NCBI RefSeq assembly: GCF_000466985.1
Contig: NZ_BATC01000002.1
Coordinates: 62,001-126,000, forward strand
Length of the DNA: 64,000 bases
Direction: 5' to 3'
DNA from: Brevundimonas abyssalis TAR-001
Lineage (GTDB): Bacteria > Pseudomonadota > Alphaproteobacteria > Caulobacterales > Caulobacteraceae
The position numbers were made by a program, and so were the translations under genes. Below are positions 1-9,055 of this stretch, piece after piece. Position 1 is the stretch's first letter. Every line of letters starts with the position of its first letter. The notes beneath the pieces are model-generated. The model made no database searches and was not told the origin of the DNA. It was given only the letters and a program-made list of their open reading frames with translations.

Positions 1-928
1 CAGACCATGGAGTCGAACTCGGGCCGGAAGGCGCGCTCGGCCATGTAGGGGAACTGGTGCAGAAGATGAGTTGAGAACTCGCGCCAGCCGATTTCGCTGA
101 CGAATTTCTCGGCCTGTTTGGCCGGAACCCGGCCGTCCTCGGCCGCCTGACGCGCGGCGTGCACGGCCCGCCATGGGCTGATCTCGCCGAAATGCAGGTG
201 AGGGGACAGGCGGCTGGTCCCGTCCTTCCCCGGAACGTCGCGACCGTCGCCGTAGGCCTTGAGCGGGCCGGCCAGAAAGCGGGACAGGGCCTCGCGCGCG
301 CGGCCTCGCCGGGGGTCCAGTCGAAGTCTTCCGACCAGTCCGGCCGGGTCGGGTGCAGGCTCCAGTCGTCGACGGGTTCGGTTTTAAGGCCCTCGATCCC
401 GTCCAGCGTGCGCGGTCCGTCGCGGGGGGCGGGCTCTTCGACGACCTGAAGCAGCGCCTTCAGGAAGGGGGTGAACACCTTGTAGGGCGCGTCCTGGCCC
501 GTGCGCACCGACCCCGGCCGGGCCAGCATGGTCCCGTTGAAGCCGCGACAGGTCACGCCGTCCGCCTTCAGCCCCTGGGCGATCTCCGCATCCCGCTCCC
601 AGGCGGCCGGCTCGAACAGGCGATTCATGTAGACGGTCTGCGCACCCGTCTCCTCGATCACCGACCGCAAGACCGACTCGGCGTCGCCGGACCGCAGCAC
701 GAGCGGGGCGCCGCGATCTTTCAGATCGGCGGCGAGGGCGCGCAGGGACTTGTCCAGCCACCATCTGGACGCCGCGCCCAGGGGGCGGCCGTCCAGTTGC
801 TCATCGTGGATATACAGAGGGATCACCGGCGCCCCGGACTCCGCCGCCTCGGTCAGGGCGGAATTGTCGGCGATCCTCAGGTCGCGCCGAAACCAGACGA
901 TGACGGGGGCGGGCGTGTCGTTGGCCAC
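1..928 (-). pseudogene. phrB: Deoxyribodipyrimidine photo-lyase, 3'-truncated by window edge and frameshifted
   Basis: This is the N-terminal two thirds of a cryptochrome/photolyase family flavoprotein that repairs UV cyclobutane pyrimidine dimers with light. The GTG start at 928 gives an N-terminus with VIVWFRRDLRIADN, the hallmark of the photolyase antenna-binding domain. SRWWLDKSL and TVYMNRLFEP follow. The FAD-domain part reads SRLSPHLHFGEISPW and SEIGWREFSTHLLHQFPYM, which are family signatures. The reading frame changes near 293-302 inside a CG-dinucleotide run: codons upstream and downstream of that point are in different frames. One added base restores an unbroken protein, so a sequencing deletion is likely. 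The gene continues beyond the left edge of the window. It is divergent from kdsA. Confidence 0.85.
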
Positions 929-1051
929 TCAGGCGGTCTCCGTGGTAATCTTGCGTTTCGGTGGCGAGTGGGCCACCTGAACGCCGCATAGATACGTCGT
1001 GACCGGCGCTCGGACGCCGCGCCGACTGAAAACATACAAGGATTTGTCTTC

Positions 1052-1915
1052 GTGAAGCCCAACGCCGTGATCGAACTTTCGCAAGGCCTGTCGCGTCCGG
1101 TGCGCATAGGCGGGGGCGGGCGCATCGTCTTTATCGCCGGGCCTTGTCAGCTGGAAAGCCGTCAGCACGCCCTGGAGATGGCCTCAGCGCTGAAGGAGAT
1201 CGGCGAGCGGCTGGATGTAGGGATCATCTACAAGACCAGTTTCGACAAGGCGAACCGCACCTCGGCCGATGCCGCGCGGGGCTTCGGGCTGGAAGGCTCG
1301 CTGCCCATCTTCGCCGAAATCCGCGAGACCCTGGGTCTGCCGGTGCTGACCGATGTTCATACCGAGGAGCATTGCCGCATCGCCGGCGAGGTGGTGGACG
1401 TGCTGCAGATTCCGGCGTTCCTGTCGCGCCAGACCGATCTGCTGATCGCCGCGGCGCAGACCGGCAAGGCCATCAACATCAAGAAGGGCCAGTTCCTGGC
1501 CCCGTGGGACATGAAGAACGTCATCGCCAAGGTGGTCGGTGCGGGCAATCCCAACGTGATGGCCTGCGAACGGGGCGCCAGCTTCGGCTACAACACCCTG
1601 GTGTCGGACATGCGCGCCCTGCCGATCCTGCGCGAGATCGGCTGTCCGGTGGTGTTCGACGCCACCCACAGCGTGCAGCAGCCGGGCGGGCAGGGCACTT
1701 CTTCGGGCGGCCAGCGCGAGTTCGTGCCGGTGCTGGCCCGGGCCGCCGTGGCGGTGGGCGTGGACGCGGTATTCATGGAGACGCACCAGGATCCCGACAA
1801 CGCGCCGTCGGACGGCCCCAACATGGTGCCGCTGGACCAGTTCGAGGCGCTGGCCGCCGACCTGATCGCCTTCGACGACCTGGCCAAGCGCCAGGCGGCG
1901 CGCAGGGCGGCGTAG
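1052..1915 (+). CDS. kdsA: 3-deoxy-8-phosphooctulonate (KDO-8-P) synthase
   Basis: The enzyme condenses phosphoenolpyruvate with D-arabinose 5-phosphate to give KDO-8-phosphate, a committed cytoplasmic step in lipopolysaccharide inner-core synthesis. The protein has 287 residues, the usual family length. Visible family motifs are [10 protein letters not shown] (about residues 27-36), [38 protein letters not shown] and [11 protein letters not shown]. The start is GTG at 1052, in frame with [10 protein letters not shown]. The next gene begins 7 bases after the stop, so the two are probably cotranscribed. The cysteine in ACERG is in the region that decides metal dependence in this family. Confidence 0.95.
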   Translation: MKPNAVIELSQGLSRPVRIGGGGRIVFIAGPCQLESRQHALEMASALKEIGERLDVGIIYKTSFDKANRTSADAARGFGLEGSLPIFAEIRETLGLPVLTDVHTEEHCRIAGEVVDVLQIPAFLSRQTDLLIAAAQTGKAINIKKGQFLAPWDMKNVIAKVVGAGNPNVMACERGASFGYNTLVSDMRALPILREIGCPVVFDATHSVQQPGGQGTSSGGQREFVPVLARAAVAVGVDAVFMETHQDPDNAPSDGPNMVPLDQFEALAADLIAFDDLAKRQAARRAA

Positions 1916-1921
1916 GCCGTC

Positions 1922-3070
1922 TTGGGCCAGCGCGCGTCCGGCTTGCTGATCCGCCGCATTATCGGCGGCGTGCTGATCGGGTTGGTGGCCCTGATCGTGG
2001 TCGCCATCCTGGTCTGGCGCGGCGACATCCTGCGGTCCGGCCTGGACCCGGAAGTGCCGTTCCAGACCTATGATCCGCCGCCCGCGCCGGACTATGCCGA
2101 GCGCTCGGCCTGGGCCCTGCTGGAGGAGACCGCGACGGGCGAGGCCGCGGTCTTCTTCGTGCATTCCACCACCTATGACGGCGGTGATCACTGGAACGCG
2201 CCCATCGACGAGCCTGGGGCTGAAGGATGGCTGAGGCGTTCGGTTCTGCCCAATCACGCCGCGCTGTTCGCCCGATCGGGGGCGGTGAGCGTTCCACTCT
2301 ATCGTCAGGCCAGCCTCTACACCCGCCTGACCATCCGCGAGGACGCACGGGAGGCCCGGGCCTTCGCCTATCAGGACGTGCTCGCGGCTTTCGACGCCTG
2401 GCTGACCCGCAATCCGGACGGCCCAATCATCATCGCCGGCGTGGAGCAGGGCGGCGAACTGGCCGCCCGGCTGCTGCGCGAGCGGGTCGCTCCCCACGCA
2501 GGCCTGCGCGCGCGTCTGGTGGCGGCCTATCTGATGGACGCGGTGGTTCCCGCCGATGAATACGGACCGGACGCGGTTCTGCCCGCCTGCCGCGACCGGG
2601 CCGAGACAGGCTGCGTCTTCGCCTGGGTGCAGGTGCGCGAGATGGACGAGGAAGCCCTGAGGCGGCTGGATCGGCGCGCCATGGGCTGGACCGAGCAGGG
2701 GACGCTGGAGTTGTTGGGACACCGGCCTTACCTGTGCGTCAATCCGGTGCTGGGGGCGCCGACGGAGCGCCACGCCGAACAGCGCGAGCATCTGGGCGGC
2801 GCCAACGCCACGGACCTGGAGTGGGGGGTTCGCCCCGCCTTCCTGAACCGGCAGGTGTCGGCCCAGTGCCAGGGCGGCGTGCTGCGATACTCCCGTCCGG
2901 ACTCCGACGCGTTCCGTCAGACGGGCTCATGGGCGGATCGCAGAAAAGCGGCGTCCTACAATCTGTTCTATGCCGATCTTGAGGCTGACGTGGAGCGTCG
3001 TCTGCGGGCCTGGGATCAGTCCGCCGCCGGTCGGTCGGCCCGCCAGTCGAACAGCGACTCCAGCACCTGA
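1922..3070 (+). CDS. DUF3089 family membrane-anchored alpha/beta-hydrolase-like protein
   Basis: The protein has 382 residues and one N-terminal membrane segment (about residues 10-33), followed by a soluble domain like that of DUF3089 proteins. Those have an alpha/beta-hydrolase fold and a lipase-type G-x-S-x-G elbow. Features include AVFFVHSTTYDGGDHWNAP (about residues 76-94) and a C-terminal part containing YLCVNPVL. At the expected nucleophile elbow the sequence reads IIIAGVEQGGE, with Glu where family members usually have Ser (HSQG). It may therefore be catalytically inactive or use different chemistry. It follows kdsA closely, and its last 55 bases overlap the 3' end of the convergent recG gene. 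The substrate is unknown. Confidence 0.75.
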   Translation: MGQRASGLLIRRIIGGVLIGLVALIVVAILVWRGDILRSGLDPEVPFQTYDPPPAPDYAERSAWALLEETATGEAAVFFVHSTTYDGGDHWNAPIDEPGAEGWLRRSVLPNHAALFARSGAVSVPLYRQASLYTRLTIREDAREARAFAYQDVLAAFDAWLTRNPDGPIIIAGVEQGGELAARLLRERVAPHAGLRARLVAAYLMDAVVPADEYGPDAVLPACRDRAETGCVFAWVQVREMDEEALRRLDRRAMGWTEQGTLELLGHRPYLCVNPVLGAPTERHAEQREHLGGANATDLEWGVRPAFLNRQVSAQCQGGVLRYSRPDSDAFRQTGSWADRRKAASYNLFYADLEADVERRLRAWDQSAAGRSARQSNSDSST

Positions 3071-5079
3071 ACCGCCCGGCCGCGCTCACCGGTCAGGTCC
3101 GGGTCGCGGTGCAGGATCAGGCGGGCGTCGTCGGACGCCGCCAGGATCAGGTCGCGGTGACGCATGGGATCGGCGAAGCGATAGGCGGGAAAGCCGCTCT
3201 GTTTCAGGCCCAGCGGATCGCCGCCGCCGCGCAGGCGGAAATCCTCCTCGGCGATCTCGAATCCGTCCTCGGAGCGGCGCAGCACGTCCAGCCGCTCGCG
3301 CGCCACCTCGCCCAGATCGCCGTACAGCAGGATGCAGGCGCTCTGTTTCGAGCCGCGCCCCACGCGTCCGCGAAGCTGGTGAAGCTGGGCCAGACCGAAG
3401 CGGTCGGCGTGTTCGATGACCATGATGGTGGCGTTCGGCACGTCGACGCCCACCTCCACCACCGTGGTGGCCACCAGCACCGGCACATGGCCTTCGGAAA
3501 AGGCGGTCATGACGCTTTCGCGGTCGGCGCCGTTCATCTGGCCGTGGGCGAGGCCCACGTTCAGGCCCAGATGGGCGCGCAGCTCCACGGCGCGGGCCTC
3601 GGCCGCCGCCAGATCGATAGCCTCGGATTCGGCCACCAGCGGACAGATCCAGTAGGCTTGGGCCCCCTCCGCCACCGCCGCCTTGAGCCGGTTCGCCACC
3701 TCGTCGATGCGCGCCAGCGGCAGGACAGCGGTTGTGACCGGCGTGCGGCCGGGGGGCTTCTCGCGCAGGCGCGACACGTCCAGATCACCGTACTGGGTCA
3801 GTTCCAGCGTGCGTGGAATGGGAGTGGCGGACATGGTCAGCAGGTGAACGCCGTCGCGGCCCTTGGCCTGCAGCCGCTGGCGTTCGTTGACCCCGAAGCG
3901 GTGCTGTTCGTCGATGACGGCCAGGGCCAGGTCGTGGAACTGGACCGCGTCCTGAAACAGGGCGTGGGTGCCGATGGCCACCGTGGCCTCGCCCGAGGCC
4001 AGTGCCGCCAGCTTGGGCCGCCGCTCCGCCGCCGTGTCGCGCCCGGTCAGCAGGACGGCGCGCACCCCGGCGTTCTCCAGCATGGGGGCCAGCCGCTGGT
4101 GATGCTGGCGGGCGAGGATTTCCGTGGGCGCCATCAGGGCGGACTGTCGGCCACTGGAGGCCGCGTCGGCCATGGCGATGGCGGCCACGGCCGTCTTGCC
4201 CGAGCCCACGTCGCCTTGCAGCAGCCGCCCCATCTGTTCGCCCGAGGCCAGGTCGGCGCGGATCTCCACGACCGCCTGCTTCTGGGCGCCGGTCAGCTCG
4301 AAGGGCAGGGCGGCCAGCACCTGTTCGGACGCCGGACCGGGCGTGATGACCGGGGCGCTCACCGTCTGTCGCGACTGGCGCCGCCGGGCCAGGGCCAGCT
4401 GGTGCGCCAGCAGCTCGTCATAGGCCAGGCGAAGGCGTGGCGGGGCGTCCGGCGACAGGTCGGCCTCGGTCTGGGGATTGTGCAGGGTCTCCAGCGCCGC
4501 GCGCCAGCCGGGCCAGCGCTTGCGCGCGATCCAGGCGGGGTCCTGCCACTCGGGCAGATCCGGCGCGGTCTTCAGCGCCTCCAGAGCCAGACGGCGCACA
4601 ATGCGGCGCGCCAGCCCCTCGGTGGAGGGATAGACCGTTTCGGCGAGGGGGATGTCGCCCGCGGCCTCCGCCTTGACGACGTCCGGGTGGAGGATCTGGA
4701 TCTCGTTGTTGAAAATCTCCACCTTGCCGCTGACGACGCGCCGCTCGCCGGAGGGGACAAGCCGTTCCAGATGCGGTCCGCCCCGGAACCAGATCAGGTG
4801 CACGAAGCCAGTCGGGTCCGAGGCCCGCACCTTCCACGGGGCGCCGATCTTGTGCGGGCGGATATGGCGGTCGATGACCACGTCCAGAATGGCCACCTCG
4901 CCCTCCATGGCCTGATCCGCCGTGGTGGCGCGGCGATGGATGAGGCCGGTGGGCGCCAGGAACAGCAGGTCGCGCACCAGCGGACCGGCCACCTTGCGGA
5001 TCTGGGGCGCGACCTTGGCGCCCACGCCCTTCAGGGTGGTGACCTCGGCGAACAGGGGAAAGAGAATCTCGGGCCGCAT
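3016..5079 (-). CDS. recG: ATP-dependent DNA helicase RecG
   Basis: RecG is a superfamily 2 helicase that regresses stalled replication forks and processes Holliday junctions. The protein has 687 residues, matching the family. The N-terminal wedge/OB region (about 60-160) is followed by helicase motifs: Walker A GDVGSGKT at 289-296, DEQH at 390-393, MSATPIPRTL, and the RecG/Mfd-type motif HQLRGRVGRG. The C-terminus FRLRGGGDPLGLKQSG is typical. The gene is divergent from sdhE-mfd. The 200-base gap between them is filled by a paired palindromic element. The 3' end overlaps the convergent DUF3089 gene. Confidence 0.96.
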   Translation of the reverse strand: MRPEILFPLFAEVTTLKGVGAKVAPQIRKVAGPLVRDLLFLAPTGLIHRRATTADQAMEGEVAILDVVIDRHIRPHKIGAPWKVRASDPTGFVHLIWFRGGPHLERLVPSGERRVVSGKVEIFNNEIQILHPDVVKAEAAGDIPLAETVYPSTEGLARRIVRRLALEALKTAPDLPEWQDPAWIARKRWPGWRAALETLHNPQTEADLSPDAPPRLRLAYDELLAHQLALARRRQSRQTVSAPVITPGPASEQVLAALPFELTGAQKQAVVEIRADLASGEQMGRLLQGDVGSGKTAVAAIAMADAASSGRQSALMAPTEILARQHHQRLAPMLENAGVRAVLLTGRDTAAERRPKLAALASGEATVAIGTHALFQDAVQFHDLALAVIDEQHRFGVNERQRLQAKGRDGVHLLTMSATPIPRTLELTQYGDLDVSRLREKPPGRTPVTTAVLPLARIDEVANRLKAAVAEGAQAYWICPLVAESEAIDLAAAEARAVELRAHLGLNVGLAHGQMNGADRESVMTAFSEGHVPVLVATTVVEVGVDVPNATIMVIEHADRFGLAQLHQLRGRVGRGSKQSACILLYGDLGEVARERLDVLRRSEDGFEIAEEDFRLRGGGDPLGLKQSGFPAYRFADPMRHRDLILAASDDARLILHRDPDLTGERGRAVQVLESLFDWRADRPAAD

Positions 5080-5120
5080 TTCTGCAGCATAGCCGGTGGC
5101 GCAGGGTCATGTGGAACGCA

Positions 5121-5239
5121 AAACCAAGATCGTCCCAAGTCTGCGACTTGGACGTGAATCTTGGTTTCTTGAATGCAGAGGGCCTGATTCACGCATCCGC
5201 GGAAGCGCGCAGCGCTTCCACTCAATGCGATCAGGCCCT
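5121..5239. repeat. Bipartite palindromic element (two nested hairpins, head to head)
   Basis: Two hairpins lie between recG and sdhE. Hairpin one is 5121-5167, with outer arms AAACCAAGAT/ATCTTGGTTT and inner stem CCAAGTC-TGC-GACTTGG. Hairpin two is 5179-5239, with outer arms AGGGCCTGAT/ATCAGGCCCT and inner stem GGAAGCGC-GCA-GCGCTTCC. An 11-base linker separates them. GTGAATC (5154-5160) and GATTCAC (5186-5192) face outward, 25 bases apart. The same architecture with different stem sequences recurs at 54609-54743. The form resembles REP/BIME-type elements and the GATCATGCTC palindromes known from other alphaproteobacteria. Function is unknown. Confidence 0.85.
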
Positions 5240-5281
5240 ATGTGAACGCCCTTGTTTGTTTTGACGGAACGGAATGACCCC

Positions 5282-5594
5282 GTGGCCGAGGAAATCGCAC
5301 GCCCGCAACCGCGTGAAGAGCGTCTGAAACGCCTGAGCTTCCGCGCCTGGCGGCGGGGCTTCCGTGAGGCGGACATGGTGCTGGGCCCGTTCGTGGACCG
5401 GATCGCCGTCGACTATTCGGATGCGCAGCTGGATGTGCTGGAGGCCCTGATGGCCAATGAGGATCAGCCGCTCTACGGCTGGATCATCGAGCGCGAGCCG
5501 CCCCCCCCCCGAGTTCGATACGCCGGTTCTGACGGACATTCGCGCCTTCATGGCCGAACATGTGGCCGTGGCGGTCCAGAAGGGCATCGGTTGA
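5282..5594 (+). pseudogene. sdhE: FAD assembly factor SdhE (succinate dehydrogenase), frameshifted in a C run
   Basis: SdhE is a small cytoplasmic protein that helps attach FAD covalently to the succinate dehydrogenase flavoprotein. The visible core is RLKRLSFRAWRRGFREAD, then VLGPF, then ALMANEDQPLYGWI, which together match the family (R-G-x-x-E/D region). After REPPPP the frame is lost in a run of ten Cs (5501-5510). With nine Cs the protein continues EFDTPVLTDIRAFMAEHV and stops at TGA 5592-5594, about 103 residues. GTG 5282 is the likely start; TTG 5252 is an alternative. The TGA overlaps the mfd ATG (TGATG), so the genes are translationally coupled. A homopolymer length error is the simplest explanation. 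Confidence 0.85.
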
Positions 5595-8500
5595 TGGACG
5601 GTTCGATCATCGCCGTCGACGACCGCGAGCTGTCAGGCACGCCCGAAGGACTGGACGCGCGCCTGCTGGCCGAGCATCTGGCCGAGGCCGGCGGTGCGGC
5701 CCTGTTCGTGGCGCGGGACTATGCGCGGGCGGGCGCCTTTGTTCAGGCATTCCGCTTTTTCGCTCATGACGTTGAGGTTCTTGAGTATCCGGCGTGGGAC
5801 TGCCTGCCTTACGACCGCATGAGCCCGACGCCTGCGGTCTCGGCCCAGCGGATGGCGGCCCTGACGCGACTGGCGCGGCGTGACCCCGGGGACAGGACGC
5901 CGCTGCTGATCGTCGCCACGGTCGGGTCGGTGACCCAGCGCACCCCGCCGCGCGAAGCCACCACGGCCGCCGCCTTCGAGACCCGGGTGGGCCGCGACCT
6001 GGATACGGCGGCGCTGGAAGCCTATTTCGCCGTCAACGGCTATGTGCGCGCCTCCACGGTGTCGGAGCGGGGCGAGTACGCCATCCGCGGCGGCGTCATC
6101 GACGTGTTCCCGCCCGGCTTCGACGAGCCCGTTCGTCTGGACATGTTCGGGCAGGAGCTGGAGTCCATCCGCTCGTTCGATCCGGGGACGCAGCGCTCGA
6201 CGCAGCAACTGAAGTCGGTCGAGCTGTCGCCCGTGTCCGAGGTGCTGATGGACGCAGAGGCCGTGTCGCGGTTCCGCCAAGGCTATCTGAACCTGTTCGG
6301 CGCGGCGGGGGACGATCCGCTGTACGCCGCCGTCAGCGCGGGCGCACGGCGTCAGGGCGCCGAGCATTTCCTGCCGCTGTTCTATGAGCGGATGGAGACC
6401 TTTTTCGATTATCTGCCCGAAGGTTCGACCGTTTTTCTTGACCACCATGTGGAGGATGCACGGGGCGAGCGTCTGACGCTTGCGCGCGACGCCTATGAAT
6501 CGCGGCGCGAGGCGTCGCAGGGGCGGGGCGGCTCTGCCTATCGCGCCCTGCCACTGGACAGGCTGTATCTGGAAGACGAGGACTGGCGGGCCGTTCTGGC
6601 CCCCCGGCCGGTGCGGCGGTTCAGCCCGTTCCAGCGCGACGGCGAGGAAGCGGGCGGCCGTCTGGGCCGCAACTTCGCAGCTGAGCGGGCGCAGGACAGC
6701 GTCAATCTGTTCGCCGCCGTGGCCGACCACGCCAAACGCCTGAAAGGGCAGGGCCAGCGCGTCCTGTTCGCCTCGTGGACCGAGGGGTCGTCGGACCGCC
6801 TGTCCGCCATGCTGACCGACCACGGGCTGGATCACATCGTCGCCGTGCGGGACTGGCGCGACGTGAAGGCGGCGCCCGAGGGGCTGTATCTGCGCGCGGT
6901 GCTGCCGGTGGACACCGGCTTCATCACCGACGATCTGGCGGTGATTTCCGAGACCGACATCCTGGGCGACCGGCTGGCGCGGCCGCGCCGCAAGCGTCGG
7001 GCGTCCAACTTCCTGGCGGAAGCCTCGGCCCTGACCACCGGCGATCTGGTGGTGCACCTGGATCACGGCATCGGCCGTTATGAGGGCCTGAAGACCCTCG
7101 AGATCCAGGACGCGCCGCACGACTGTCTGGAACTGCTCTATGCGGGCGAGTCGAAGCTGTATTTGCCGGTCGAGAACATCGACCTGCTGACCCGCTACGG
7201 GACCGATTCCGACGGGGTGCAGCTGGACCGGCTGGGCGGCGCCGGATGGCAGGCGCGCAAGGCCAAGGCCAAGGAACGCCTGCGCGACATGGCCGAGGGG
7301 CTGATCGCCCTGGCCGCCAAGCGCGCCCTGCGCACCACCGACGCTGTGACCCCGCCGCAGGGCCTGTTCGACGAGTTCTGCGCCCGCTTCCCCTATGAGG
7401 AGACGGACGATCAGCTGAACGCCATCGGCGACGTGCTTGAGGACCTGGGCAAGGGCCAGCCCATGGACCGGTTGATCTGCGGCGACGTGGGCTTCGGCAA
7501 GACCGAGGTGGCCCTGCGCGCCGCCTTCGTGGCGGCCATGAGCGGCCTGCAGGTGGCCGTGGTCTGTCCCACGACCCTGCTGTCGCGCCAGCACTACAAG
7601 ACCTTCACCGACCGCTTCGCCGGCTGGCCGGTCACGGTGCGCCAGCTGTCGCGCATGGTGCCGGGCAAGGAGGCCAACGAGACGCGCGCGGGTCTGAAGG
7701 ACGGCTCGGTCGAGATCATCGTGGGCACCCATGCGGTGCTGTCCGAACAGGTCGGGTTCAAGAACCTGGGTCTGGTGATCGTGGACGAGGAGCAGCACTT
7801 CGGCGTCAAGCATAAGGAGAAGCTCAAGAACCTGCGCGCGGACGTGCACCTGCTGACCCTGACCGCCACGCCCATTCCGCGCACCCTGCAGATGGCCCTG
7901 ACCGGCATTCGCGAGATGTCGATCATCGCCACCCCGCCCGTCGACCGTCTGGCGGTGCGGACCTATGTGGCGCCGTGGGACCCGGTGATGGTGCGCGAGG
8001 CCCTGCTGCGCGAGAAATATCGCGGCGGTCAGGCCTATTACATCGCGCCGCGCCTGTCAGACCTGCCCGACATCGAGAAATTCCTGCGCGAGCACGTTCC
8101 CGAGGTGAAGTTCGTGGTGGGCCACGGCCAGCTGGCGCCGACCCAGCTTGAGGAGGTCATGGGCGCCTTCTACGACGGGTCCTATGATGTGCTGGTCTCC
8201 ACCACCATCGTGGAATCGGGCCTCGACATTCCCACGGCCAACACCCTGATCGTGCACCGTGCCGACATGTTCGGCCTGGCCCAGCTGTACCAGATCCGGG
8301 GCCGGGTGGGCCGGGCCAAGGCGCGCGCCTTCGCCTATCTGACCACCGATCCGAAGAAGCCCATGAGCCTGTCGGCCGAGCGGCGGCTGCAGGTGCTGCA
8401 GTCGCTGGATAATCTGGGGGCAGGCTTCCAGCTGGCCAGCCACGATCTGGACCAGCGCGGCGGCGGCAATCTGCTGGGTGACGAACAGTCGGGCCACATC

Positions 8501-9052
8501 CGCGAGGTGGGCGTCGAGCTGTACCAGCAGATGCTGGAGGACGCGGTCGCCGAGCTGCGGGAGAAGGGCGAGCAGGCCCCCGACCGCGGCTGGTCGCCCC
8601 AGATCAATGTGGGCGCCGCCGTCCTTATTCCAGAGAGTTACGTGCCGGACCTGAACGTCCGTCTCAGCCTGTATCGCCGCCTGTCGGACGCCGAACAGTC
8701 CACGGACCGCGAAGCCCTGGCCGCCGAACTGATCGACCGGTTCGGCCCGCTGCCGGATGAGGCGGCGCAGCTGCTGCGGATCGTGGAGATCAAGGCCAAC
8801 TGCCGCACGGCCAACATCGCCAAGATCGACATGGGCCCGCTGGGCGCCGTGCTGACCCTGCGCAACGACACCTTCCCCAATCCCATGGGTCTGGTGGGCG
8901 TCATCCAGAAGAACCCGGCCGCGTGGAAGATCCGCCCCGACCAGAAGATTGTGGTCAAGGGCGACTGGCCGTCGGCCGAAGACCGGCTGAAGGCCGCCGA
9001 GCGCATGACGGCGGCCCTGGCCAAGGTGGCGGGCGGTGAAGCCGTCAAATGA
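5594..9052 (+). CDS. mfd: Transcription-repair coupling factor Mfd
   Basis: Mfd removes RNA polymerase stalled at DNA lesions and recruits UvrA for nucleotide excision repair. From ATG 5594 it has 1152 residues, the normal length. The domain order is: UvrB-like N-terminal module (EYPAWDCLPYDRMSP, RGGVIDVFPPG), RNA polymerase interaction domain (VHLDHGIGRYEGL, about residue 485), helicase motor with Walker A GDVGFGKT (about 630) and DEEQH (about 730), QIRGRVGRAKARAFAYL, and the C-terminal Mfd domain. A longer open frame from 5252 that fuses it to SdhE arises only from the C-run frameshift. The 3' end faces a convergent lipoprotein gene. Confidence 0.95.
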   Translation: MDGSIIAVDDRELSGTPEGLDARLLAEHLAEAGGAALFVARDYARAGAFVQAFRFFAHDVEVLEYPAWDCLPYDRMSPTPAVSAQRMAALTRLARRDPGDRTPLLIVATVGSVTQRTPPREATTAAAFETRVGRDLDTAALEAYFAVNGYVRASTVSERGEYAIRGGVIDVFPPGFDEPVRLDMFGQELESIRSFDPGTQRSTQQLKSVELSPVSEVLMDAEAVSRFRQGYLNLFGAAGDDPLYAAVSAGARRQGAEHFLPLFYERMETFFDYLPEGSTVFLDHHVEDARGERLTLARDAYESRREASQGRGGSAYRALPLDRLYLEDEDWRAVLAPRPVRRFSPFQRDGEEAGGRLGRNFAAERAQDSVNLFAAVADHAKRLKGQGQRVLFASWTEGSSDRLSAMLTDHGLDHIVAVRDWRDVKAAPEGLYLRAVLPVDTGFITDDLAVISETDILGDRLARPRRKRRASNFLAEASALTTGDLVVHLDHGIGRYEGLKTLEIQDAPHDCLELLYAGESKLYLPVENIDLLTRYGTDSDGVQLDRLGGAGWQARKAKAKERLRDMAEGLIALAAKRALRTTDAVTPPQGLFDEFCARFPYEETDDQLNAIGDVLEDLGKGQPMDRLICGDVGFGKTEVALRAAFVAAMSGLQVAVVCPTTLLSRQHYKTFTDRFAGWPVTVRQLSRMVPGKEANETRAGLKDGSVEIIVGTHAVLSEQVGFKNLGLVIVDEEQHFGVKHKEKLKNLRADVHLLTLTATPIPRTLQMALTGIREMSIIATPPVDRLAVRTYVAPWDPVMVREALLREKYRGGQAYYIAPRLSDLPDIEKFLREHVPEVKFVVGHGQLAPTQLEEVMGAFYDGSYDVLVSTTIVESGLDIPTANTLIVHRADMFGLAQLYQIRGRVGRAKARAFAYLTTDPKKPMSLSAERRLQVLQSLDNLGAGFQLASHDLDQRGGGNLLGDEQSGHIREVGVELYQQMLEDAVAELREKGEQAPDRGWSPQINVGAAVLIPESYVPDLNVRLSLYRRLSDAEQSTDREALAAELIDRFGPLPDEAAQLLRIVEIKANCRTANIAKIDMGPLGAVLTLRNDTFPNPMGLVGVIQKNPAAWKIRPDQKIVVKGDWPSAEDRLKAAERMTAALAKVAGGEAVK

Positions 9053-9055
9053 CGA

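Noticed and set aside
5633-7849. A 738-codon minus-strand frame inside mfd
   Set aside because: It is the antisense shadow of mfd. It has no start signals or family motifs, and its composition is typical of an antiparallel codon frame.
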